A stretch of 64,000 nucleotides of DNA, from contig QZCP01000834.1 of assembly GCA_003956705.1 (NCBI GenBank), forward strand, positions 58,864 through 122,863, in the 5' to 3' direction. The DNA is from Brevipalpus yothersi (lineage: Eukaryota; Arthropoda; Arachnida; Trombidiformes; Tenuipalpidae). The notes beneath the pieces are model-generated. The model made no database searches. It saw only the letters and a list, made by a program, of their open reading frames with translations, and had not been told where the DNA came from. The translations under genes and the position numbers were made by a program. Shown here piece by piece: positions 45,801-54,607 of this stretch (position 1 is its first letter; every line of letters starts with the position of its first letter).

Positions 45801-46607
45801 GAGAAAAATATAGACATTTCCTCACGTAATTAAAGATGGAGAGATTTCCCCGCAAGATTTTGAATAAAATCACAGTTGAACCTTTGTCAACTACAATCTA
45901 ACTCTATTCGAATCATTCAATTCAGTCACTGTCTTCAAAAAGATTCTTTGGCTGTAATCTTACATTCTAATCCCCAGATGACAAATGATTCCTATGGAAC
46001 TGCAAAATGGTACAAGAATCCAACATCTCTGCTCATTTTTGGCTTACTGTTTGTTGAACGGCAATTTTGGAGCGCTAATGAGACAAAGAGATCTATTCGA
46101 AAGCGTTCACTTGTTTCTTCTGTCCAAACTTTCATTGCTGAATCAATTTTAGATCACTGAAGCTCATGATTATTCTGATATTGGATATTGAATGCTGTTA
46201 AGAATAGATCATTGGAAATCTGAGCAGAAATTGAATAAAATAGCGCTCGAAACTAGTTCAATTAGACTATGCCTATCCCAAGATTGCATCTTATCTCGCC
46301 AAATGACTGATAACAACCCAGAGTGCTCAGTTTTTGATAAAGAAACCATGAGAGATCATCTTCTGAGCAAATCTCTGTCATACAAGTGAAGAAAAATCTC
46401 TTATTATTTAGGGATGGGTATCAAACAGCAATTTTGGAACATTTAATGAAATTCTTCATCTATATGATTGAAATTATTTCCACTTCAAAGAATCTATTAG
46501 GTTACTCAAAAATTGTCGATGTTTTGATTACTTGTTAGTCAATCTTTAAATAGTTGTGCCTCCATTTGTAGTTGTCCCATTATTTGATCCATGTTTATCT
46601 CTTCATT
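45801..46607 (+). other. Intergenic block, duplicate of 26090-26946
   Basis: Homologous to the spacer between the genes at 24845 and 26947. It lies immediately 5' of a subgroup B gene in both cases. Confidence 0.55.
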
Positions 46608-47780
46608 ATGCCCTTTACGGTAAGTGATCTTTAACTGTTTTTTCTATTTCACATGGACATTTTATCTGATCTCTCACACCCAAAACAGCTCAAATCCAAG
46701 AGGAAAGCACAACTGAGAGAAGCTATCCAGGACCTTCTAGAGGATAAGCAAAAAAGTCAAAAGTTGCAGAAGGTTTTAGAAGAAATCATAAGAGAGAACA
46801 TTTCCAATTTAAACAGTAATGGAAGAAAATCTGAAAAAGAGGAGATAATAATTTGTAGTGAGGAGCTCACAGGTCAATCATCATCTGGAAACTTGTCTGA
46901 GAGGGACGAAGAAGTAGAAATTGATCTCAATTCTCCTTCAATTCCAAAGAATCAAGCTTTTTCAGCCAAGAAATCCCCGAAAGCATCAACCAGATCAGAT
47001 TCATCTGAGGAGGAGAGAAACGTTGAGAGATGTCCTGAATTAACTTTAAATGACCACCAAAGGGTTTACAAACTGAATATTACTAGAGAAAATATCTACA
47101 TTGATCCAAAAACTGGCTTCGAGTATCAGATATACCATAAAGGACGACCAATTGAGGAGGAGGAGATGGAGCAGCTCATCGAAGCAAAATTCTCAAAAAA
47201 TCAATCAGGGGAACTCATTTGCGGAATTCATACGGAATGCTCCTTCACTGAACCGGTCAAGAGATATCTATTGAGAAGACACATTGCAGCTTGTATCAGC
47301 ACATATCTCTGCAGAGTTTGCTTACATACTTTTGGGGACTTGAATAGCCTATACACTCATTTCAGTGAGCATCTCGCACAGAGATCTTCAAAAATTCAAA
47401 AAAAATTCATGCAAAACGACTCTATTGTCCTGATGGACTATCAGAAAAAATACAAACTCAATCTTTCCAATGAGAACGTTATGGTTCATCCTAGTGGATA
47501 TAAGTATCAAATATATTACAAGGGTCAGGCCATCAGTGAAGAAAAGCAAGCAAAAGTAAGTGAAAGATTAGGCAAGAGGACCAAATCAGGATGGATTCTC
47601 TGCGATATCCATGACGATTGTAACTATCATAAACCCAGAATGGTGCGGTGGTTCAATCCAGAGTCGTTGAAACATCTCACATCATTCTATTTCACCTTCT
47701 TGTGTCGATATTGTTTTAAGGCCTTTGGCAAACTTGAAACCCTCTCCATACATATCCTGAGACATCAAACTAGATCGTAG
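46608..47780 (+). CDS. Four-finger zinc-finger protein (tandem family), subgroup B
   Basis: Exon 1 is 46608-46619 (MPFT; the second Met of the usual MPFM is changed to Thr) and exon 2 is 46689-47780, giving 367 residues; intron 69 bp (acg|gtaagt...aaacag). Exon 2 begins LKSKRKAQLREAIQDLL. The first atypical finger is shortened (TEPVKRYLLRRHIAAC) but keeps C...H-x3-C. The C2H2 fingers are YLCRVCL...HFSEH and FLCRYCF...HILRH. Module 2 has DIHDDCNYHKPR, shared with the copy at 62272. Confidence 0.77.
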
Positions 47781-48691
47781 TTTCAATACCCTACGTCGAA
47801 ATGATTGATTTTCGATCTCTGAATCTTGAAATCCTCTGGGCACCAGTGTCCTTCGAATAACATTATTCAACACACAGTAAGTAAAAGGCATAAGTATCGA
47901 TTTTTCTCATTTCATGAGTTCATCTTGTGCCACTTTCATCATGATGGTTTCGAGAGCTCTTCTACCAGAGATATATCACCTTTGGTATGGCTCGAAATGG
48001 CGTGGATTATGAATTGCTATGAACAGATCGATTAAAAAGTTTCTTATTAATCAGTGAATAGAACTAACACCTGATTTTATTAGTTTATTGTCTCTTCCAA
48101 TGTTCAACGTATAAAAAATAATCTTCAATGAAAACGATTGGATACCACGAAATACCCATTTAAAGCCGTGTCTTATGAGATAGGACTAGCTTCTTTTATT
48201 CGTTCGTTGAGTTAGCCCATAAATTACTGGTGAAAAAATAATCAAACTTGGTCAAATAATTTAAATAAGTTCCTTCGCCAAGCGGAATTTTTCGGTCCTC
48301 CTCTTGCCTTTCAATTCACATATATCGAATGATTTCCTTTGAGCTACAAGAATTTGTCACTACATCTCATTTTTCCTGGCTCAATACCTCTACAGCCGTG
48401 TACTTCAGAATAAGACAAATAGTTCATACTCATTAGATATTGTTCTGAATGAGCAGAGGTTAGTATCTTATCAGTTAGAATTATCTGTCTCATCCTAAAT
48501 TACACGGCTGTTCGATTGCTTTTTTCGCTCCAAACATGGCGTACTGCATCGATTTTGGATCACTGAAGCGCATGATGATTCTGATATTTGAATGCTATTA
48601 GGAATGAATCATTTGGAGACCTCAACAGGAATAAAACAAAATGACGCTCACAACTAGTGCAACTAGACTAAATCTATCTCTAGATTGCATC
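47781..48691 (+). other. Intergenic, 5' flank interrupted by the LTR element
   Basis: The first 200 bp are the family 3' flank. The last part (tctagattgcatc ending at 48691) is the subgroup B upstream block, which resumes at 61965 after the retrotransposon. Confidence 0.55.
48688..48691 (+). repeat. Target-site duplication, left copy
   Basis: CATC precedes the 5' LTR and CATC (61965-61968) follows the 3' LTR. Empty paralogous sites (for example near 46285) read attgcatcttatctc with one copy, confirming the 4-bp duplication. Confidence 0.85.
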
Positions 48692-49261
48692 TGTTAGCAG
48701 AATTAGTCTGCCACCCCGATGATGCTTCGTCAGCATCCATTCAATCCATTTATTAATCTCATTTATTCAATCTACTTTTTTTTGTATGCTATTTTCTTAT
48801 GTTGACCTATATTTCGGCCATTGGTCTACGTGACCATCTGGCAGCGCGATGCTGCACATCTGTGTTAACGGATGTTGCTGACCATCGGTTGGTCTTCCTC
48901 TTCCGACTCTCTTCCATATCCTGGCTCTCCGTGAGCCCAGGGTATAAAAGCCGAAACCTTTTCCCATTCTGGACACTTGCTTCTACCCCCCAGAACAAGT
49001 CGTCACTCTGCCCGATTCTTGGCCGCCGTGGCCATAGTAGTTTTGTAACCTTTTTTTGTAGTTCCCATTAAACCTATTGTATCACTTGTTTGAGTTGCAC
49101 TCGGTGTGCTTATTGCCTACGTTCGGTCCCTTAGGTTCTTGTGCGCCTATCAACCGTGAGCGGCCCTCATAGGTTGGTGAAGTCAGAGAATTATTGAACT
49201 CGGTGTTCAATTATACTTAGTTTTAGTGTGTTTGAGTGCTAAGTTCGGTAATTTTCCCACA
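48692..49261 (+). repeat. 5' LTR (570 bp) of element 2
   Basis: Starts TGTTAG, ends CCCACA. Contains a TATA box (tataaaag, about 48943-48950). Same length as the 3' LTR. Confidence 0.95.
48943..48950 (+). promoter_or_regulatory. TATA box of element 2 LTR
   Basis: tataaaag about 250 bp into the LTR, also present at 61646-61653 in the 3' copy. Confidence 0.7.
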
Positions 49262-49264
49262 AAA

Positions 49265-49278
49265 TGGTGGAGATGCCG
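49265..49278 (+). other. Primer-binding site, tRNA-Ala-like
   Basis: tggtggagatgccg begins 3 bases after the 5' LTR. It is complementary to the 3' end expected for a eukaryotic tRNA-Ala (acceptor strand ending ...GGCATCTCCA plus CCA). The tRNA identity is from memory of conserved tRNA-Ala ends, not from a search. Confidence 0.6.
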
Positions 49279-50156
49279 AGTAGGCATTAGTGATCGAGTG
49301 AACTCGTCGTTCAGATCGATTTGTGTTGTGGAAGCACCTCGCTTCAGGTTTCGCCCTGGTAACTCAGTTGAGTTGTGGAAAGGTAGCATCGTGTGTGCCA
49401 GTGATTGCCGCCGAGGCCTTACAGATCGGTAGTTCCGATTCGGTATAGTCGAGTGAAGACATACTAAGATTCTCTCATCGAGTGAAGATAGAGAATAAGA
49501 GGTAAGCTTGCCCAAACAAATTTCGTTGAGAACAGAGTTTCTCGTTTAGCTAGTGAGAATTAGGTTTGTTTTGTGCTACTCCGTGTAGCCAGCTCAGTTT
49601 TTTTCGCTAACAGTTGTTAGTGTTCAACGGGCGATTTCCGTTTCCTCTCCGTGAGGTTTTCCAGGCAGATTTTTTGAACTTGCATAACCAAGTTCGCTTT
49701 TGTTTTGCTGAGTTTGAAGGATAACTCAGTCAACTCTTGCGCCGCGCAAGCAGTTGTGTAACCAGTTGAATTTCTGGTTGTTCCAGTAAGCTCCGCGCTA
49801 CTGTGTGACAAGCTCCGCGCTTGTGTATTTGTGAGTTGAGCTCATTCAATCTCCAACTCTTGTTGAAGACACACGACGTGTCTACTGAAGCCGCGAAGGC
49901 TCATTCTTTCCCTTCCTCTGATTGTGCGACACCGAGTCCACACACATCTTTTCCTTCTGTAAGAGAGACACAACCACTGAGACAACCACGACGGTTGGAG
50001 CCACGGAGGCTAACAAGTGGACTGTCAACTGAGTGCAAGAAGTTGAGTTAAGTTGACAGGCACGAAGCCTTTGGGTGCGAGTCTATCGAGCACGTCGCTC
50101 TTGTGTTTAACCTTTGTCCCTTTGTGTTATAGCTCTTTGTTTGTGGCACTGTCACG
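49279..50156 (+). other. Leader of element 2
   Basis: An 878-bp untranslated-looking leader between primer site and Gag. It contains a consensus-like donor (agag|gtaagc, about 49501) that could produce a spliced message for the third ORF. Short open frames here look incidental. Confidence 0.5.
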
Positions 50157-51512
50157 ATGACACTGACCACTAGATCAGGTCCAGGCCGTCCATCGAATGC
50201 TGTACGAGCCGCTAGACAAGCTGCTGCCGAAGCAGAATTATTGCGATCTTCACGATCACAGTCAGAAGGTAATTTAGCTGAGGATATTGATGCTCGAGTT
50301 GATCACCACGATCAGACTACCCAAGTTGAGCAATCAATAAGATTTGCCGTGAATCGCCGAGATTCTTCTCCTCCTAGCCTATCACAGCCTTCAAATTCTA
50401 ATGGTGTATCTGACACCGATGAGATCCGTTCTCCAGTTTTACTTCCGTGTGCGTCGCCGGAAGCAGTTCAGAACATGCTAGAAAAGCATGGTATTCTAGT
50501 TTCTTTTCCTCCTTCGCTAGCCTTAGCCAAGTTACGCCAAGTTGTTCTTACTCTTGGTTCAGTTTACCAACTTCCAATAGATTTTGAGCAAATCACGACG
50601 AGTGAAATGCAAGTTTTCTCTTCACCACGATGGATGAAGAAGCTTCGGAAAAAAGGATTTCCCGAAGATGAATTTCTAATTCTTGTGAATGATTTAGGTC
50701 TATCCACCGATGATGACCTATGCTGTCTTCCTAATGAGGTAATCGAAACTTCGAACCTCAGAATAACTTCCAAATCGAAATTACGTTCTCTCAAATCAAG
50801 AATGTTAGGTACTGCATCGAGCAGTAGTTCATCCATCTCATCTTCAGCCGATGAAGATAATCGTGGATCCGTTCCACTTCCCTCTCAGCCATTAGTACAG
50901 AATGGTCAAACTCTGAGGCAGCCGATTCAGCCGAATGAATCAGATGTTGTCATACCGAATGACACCGTGACTCCGCGTCATGACAGCTCTCAGCCTGTGA
51001 ACACCAAGTTCAACAAATTAGTCTATTCGATGGAGCTCAAGCCCATCAAAGATCCATTCGTGTGGATTAATGAAACACGATGGAAGCTTCTCAATTCTCC
51101 ACTAACCGATAGTGAGAAAATATTAGTTCTCAAGCGAAATGCCTACGGTGACATTCGAAATGCCATCATTTCAGTTGACCAGTTAGGTATCACAAAGTTT
51201 GAGGATTATTTGTCCAAAGTTAGGTCTATCATTTGCAATAGTCCAAAGTTCTACCTCCTTGAGAATGAGATCCAAAATTTACGCTATCACCCAAAGGATG
51301 ATCCTATAGAGTTCATTCATAATTTGACAGAGAAGCTCAAACAGCGTTCCAACTCGGATTCTATTGATCCCGAAATAGTTCTCACGCATGTTAAGAATAA
51401 AATCCCTCGCGAGTTACGCAAGAAAGTAGCGAAGAAAGGTGCAGGTCTAGATTTAGAGATGCTCACCAATGTAATGGTTCATTTTCACAATGATTTTAAG
51501 GACGAACAATAA
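50157..51512 (+). CDS. gag: Gag (matrix/capsid part), element 2
   Basis: 451 codons. The N-terminal 280 residues are Ser/Pro-rich with a conserved-looking block near 95-180. The C-terminal half (about 285-445: FVWINETRWKLL, FEDYLSKVRSII, DDPIEFIHNL) resembles a retrotransposon Gag capsid domain. The ORF ends in TAA immediately followed by ATG in the same frame. The zinc knuckle normally at the Gag C terminus lies after this stop, in the next ORF, so Gag as written lacks nucleocapsid. Either a C-to-T nonsense change or a suppression/reinitiation site. Confidence 0.8.
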   Translation: MTLTTRSGPGRPSNAVRAARQAAAEAELLRSSRSQSEGNLAEDIDARVDHHDQTTQVEQSIRFAVNRRDSSPPSLSQPSNSNGVSDTDEIRSPVLLPCASPEAVQNMLEKHGILVSFPPSLALAKLRQVVLTLGSVYQLPIDFEQITTSEMQVFSSPRWMKKLRKKGFPEDEFLILVNDLGLSTDDDLCCLPNEVIETSNLRITSKSKLRSLKSRMLGTASSSSSSISSSADEDNRGSVPLPSQPLVQNGQTLRQPIQPNESDVVIPNDTVTPRHDSSQPVNTKFNKLVYSMELKPIKDPFVWINETRWKLLNSPLTDSEKILVLKRNAYGDIRNAIISVDQLGITKFEDYLSKVRSIICNSPKFYLLENEIQNLRYHPKDDPIEFIHNLTEKLKQRSNSDSIDPEIVLTHVKNKIPRELRKKVAKKGAGLDLEMLTNVMVHFHNDFKDEQ

Positions 51513-54491
51513 ATGAATCAAGTTCGTCTGATGAGATCTCAGCAACGCGCTACTCATCAACCTCAACGATCATTCAATCGCTATGAACCAAGAAAACCAG
51601 CTCAAGGTAATTTTCGTGATACGCGTGCGTCCACAAATCATCAGCACAAGTTTCCTCCACGGAAGAATGAAACCATTGTCTGTTATGGATGTGGCAAGAC
51701 AGGACACTATCGACCTGATTGTAAGTTGAATCCATCTCGATCTCAACAAGTGAATCGTCCAGTTCAGCCAAAATCGCCTATCAATCGCCCACAACAAAGT
51801 GCTCAAGATTCTGGTGCTCCTCAGCCTTCTCTTTCATGGCAAAAAGAGAAACCATCGCTTATAGTGATCACCGATCCTTACCAACCAGCTTCACAACCGT
51901 CATCACCAGTCAGCTGTGAGCTACACCAACCGCCGCCATTTGCCGGTGAGGTTGAAGTTGAAACTGAACTACAACTTCTCATTGAAGAAGCTGATAGTAG
52001 AGGTAAGAAGAAAGACCATTCTACACCAGAACTCTTTGAGACTCTCGGCGAGTCGAATCTTTTTGATAGCGATCAACTGAATTCTTCTGCCGTGGAAGAA
52101 GAAGAAGAAGATTCTCACGACGAGATCTTGACTGATTCCGAAGTTGACTCTTACTCCGAATATATTAAGAAAATGTATCGAAAATTCCGTAGGATGCATT
52201 GCGTTACTCCTAGAGTTTTTCCAAGAGTAGACGTTATTCTTCACTCAGAATCAGATTCTAGTGATAGAAAAGTATCAGCATGCTGTGATTCTTGTTCACA
52301 TATTTCCATTATTGATCATAATTTAGCCAAAAGCCTTAAATGGCCAATCAAAGGTGAACCTTATCCTCTCTATGGTTTAGAAAATGTGGGTGTTACCACA
52401 GTAGGTTCTATTTTTGTCCTTACTCGACATGGTCAGTCTACCACAGGTTTCTCACAAGAAATTTTCGTTTTACCGAATTTTACTCCCAAACTATTGCTTG
52501 GATGTCATTTGCTTGCTCTATACGAAACTGACATCAAAATTAGGTCATCAGGACATGAGGTTATTGCAAATTTCTCATTCAAAACTCCTCTTCACATGGA
52601 AATGAGATTGTGTGATGATGAAGAAATTCGAGAAATCACTTCCATGGGACCTCCTCCTGATCCAGTATATGAGATTGAGCCTCAAGTTATTGAACTCAAG
52701 AATAAGTTAGTTCGATCAGACTCCGTGTCTGACCAAGATATTTCTCCCAAAAGATCTCGCAATTCAACTTATTGTCTTTTAATCAAATTTTTGCATGAAA
52801 AGGAAGTCAATCAAGTCCTGGCAATTGATGACACGAAGTCTACCTCTTGGCCAGATCTTTTCTCTCAACAAATTAGTTCCGATCTTTCCGAATTCGAGCG
52901 AGCACGAATGCTCGAAATGCTACTCACGAAAAGACAAGCCTTTGCTCGTGATTCTACCGAATTAGGTTTCGTTCCGCACGAAAAATGTAATATTCGCATT
53001 GACATAGGCGATGAAATTATTCCCTATGAAAAACCCTATCCTTGCTCCGCCATTAAGCGATTAGCTTTTTCTTCTGTTTGTTCTGAGTTAGAATCTGCAC
53101 GAATTATTTCTGAGACTACTTCACCTGGAGGATCTCCAGCACTTTTAGTTTCTAAGCCTGATGGATCCTGGCGATTAGTCGTTGACTATCGAGAACTCAA
53201 CAAACGCATAAAACGCAAACGATATCCTATGCCTAGGATAGATGATTTTCTTACTGCTCTACAGAACAAGCGGTATTTCGCAACGCTAGATCTTCTTCAT
53301 GGCTATTACCAATTAGAGCTTCCGCCTGAAGAACGCCCAAAAACAGTCTTCGTGACTCCCGACAAAAAATATATGTACAATCGTTTGCCTATAGGTCTCG
53401 TTGACGCTCCATTTTACTTCCAATACATCGTGAATACGATGCTTGGAACCTATCAGTACAAGTTATGTCTAGGTTATATCGACGACATCTGTGTATTCGG
53501 TGATTCCTTCGAGGAACTCATCGAAAATCTTAGCTCAGTTTTAGATAGATTAATAGAATGGGGATTCAAAGTAAAAATCACCAAAACCGACTTTGGTTCC
53601 AAAGAATTCGATTTTTTAGGACATGTTGCATCTGGTGATGGAATCAAACCAAATCCCAGAAAAGTTGAGCAACTTTTATCTATTCCTCCTCCACGAAATA
53701 TTCGTGAGCTCCAAAGCTTCTTAGGATTAGTCAACTATTCCTCTAGGTATATTGAGAACTATGCAAAAATAGTTGAACCTCTTTATCGTTTGGTTCGAAA
53801 AGAGAGAAAATTTTCATTCACGAAGAGTGATATTGAGATCATGGAAAAACTAAAGAAAGCACTAGCCAACAATTGCATGCTATATCATTTTAGCCCTTCT
53901 CGTAAGACTCGACTAGCAGTCGATGCATGTCATACTGCTGTCGGTGGAATCCTTCTCCAGCATCATGAAGAGCATGATGGATGGAAACCAGTGAACTTTT
54001 TCGGACAAAAACTCAAGCCCTACCAGATCAACTATACGGTGAGTGAGAAAGAATGTTTCGCCATCATTGTAGGCATAGAACGAAATAGGCAGTACCTCAA
54101 AGGTATAGAATTCGAAATTCTAACAGATCACCACGCTCTTTGCCAACTTCCATCAACGAAGTTCAAGAATGGTCGCATCGAGCGATGGGCAATTATGCTG
54201 TCTGCTTTCCGTTACACTGTAACATATTTAGAAGGAAAATATCATCCTGCTGATTGCCTCTCTCGGAATCCCAATGAGTGGGCACATAGAAAAGGAGAGC
54301 CGAATTCTAATTGTCAAGACGAGCTTTTCGAAGCCTATATTGTCACGAATTATCCCTCAGTGAAAGACCAGCTCGACGCTGGAAAATTGCATGACAAGAA
54401 GCCTCAAATTGACATCGATTCAGTCGAACATGAATCGTTTAGTCAATTCGCAAAAATCAGATCAATTCACTTATTTATAAGCCTATCATAG
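51513..54491 (+). CDS. pol: Nucleocapsid-protease-reverse transcriptase-RNase H polyprotein, element 2
   Basis: 992 codons in the same frame as Gag. A zinc knuckle C57-x2-C60-x4-H65-x4-C70 marks nucleocapsid. Protease lies at about 245-350; its active site reads D259-S-C where retropepsins have D-T/S-G, with LLLGCHLL as the C-terminal motif. Reverse transcriptase (about 500-720) has the Y655-I-D-D catalytic box. RNase H (about 795-920) has LAVDACH, VSEKE and TDHHAL motifs and ends ADCLSRNP. The frame runs out in the spacer before integrase, and the sequence continues in the -1 frame, open from 54443. One slip around the A-run at 54452-54456 or a 1-base indel would join it to integrase. Confidence 0.88.
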   Translation: MNQVRLMRSQQRATHQPQRSFNRYEPRKPAQGNFRDTRASTNHQHKFPPRKNETIVCYGCGKTGHYRPDCKLNPSRSQQVNRPVQPKSPINRPQQSAQDSGAPQPSLSWQKEKPSLIVITDPYQPASQPSSPVSCELHQPPPFAGEVEVETELQLLIEEADSRGKKKDHSTPELFETLGESNLFDSDQLNSSAVEEEEEDSHDEILTDSEVDSYSEYIKKMYRKFRRMHCVTPRVFPRVDVILHSESDSSDRKVSACCDSCSHISIIDHNLAKSLKWPIKGEPYPLYGLENVGVTTVGSIFVLTRHGQSTTGFSQEIFVLPNFTPKLLLGCHLLALYETDIKIRSSGHEVIANFSFKTPLHMEMRLCDDEEIREITSMGPPPDPVYEIEPQVIELKNKLVRSDSVSDQDISPKRSRNSTYCLLIKFLHEKEVNQVLAIDDTKSTSWPDLFSQQISSDLSEFERARMLEMLLTKRQAFARDSTELGFVPHEKCNIRIDIGDEIIPYEKPYPCSAIKRLAFSSVCSELESARIISETTSPGGSPALLVSKPDGSWRLVVDYRELNKRIKRKRYPMPRIDDFLTALQNKRYFATLDLLHGYYQLELPPEERPKTVFVTPDKKYMYNRLPIGLVDAPFYFQYIVNTMLGTYQYKLCLGYIDDICVFGDSFEELIENLSSVLDRLIEWGFKVKITKTDFGSKEFDFLGHVASGDGIKPNPRKVEQLLSIPPPRNIRELQSFLGLVNYSSRYIENYAKIVEPLYRLVRKERKFSFTKSDIEIMEKLKKALANNCMLYHFSPSRKTRLAVDACHTAVGGILLQHHEEHDGWKPVNFFGQKLKPYQINYTVSEKECFAIIVGIERNRQYLKGIEFEILTDHHALCQLPSTKFKNGRIERWAIMLSAFRYTVTYLEGKYHPADCLSRNPNEWAHRKGEPNSNCQDELFEAYIVTNYPSVKDQLDAGKLHDKKPQIDIDSVEHESFSQFAKIRSIHLFISLS

Positions 54492-54607
54492 CTGCTCTCC
54501 GTGAGCAAGCTCCACCTCGCTTATATAGGAAGTACTCGAAGAAGTATGTTCTTATCGAAAGTATACTCTATCGAAAACCAACAAGAAAGCATCCCTATCA
54601 TCGTCTG

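Noticed and set aside
48799..49071. A 90-codon frame inside the LTR, repeated at 61502
   Set aside because: It spans the LTR core promoter and is duplicated only because the LTR is. No protein feature is recognisable.
49279..49300. A tRNA gene after the 5' LTR (gccgagtaggc resembles a D-arm)
   Set aside because: No anticodon or T arm follows; the match is explained by the primer-binding site.
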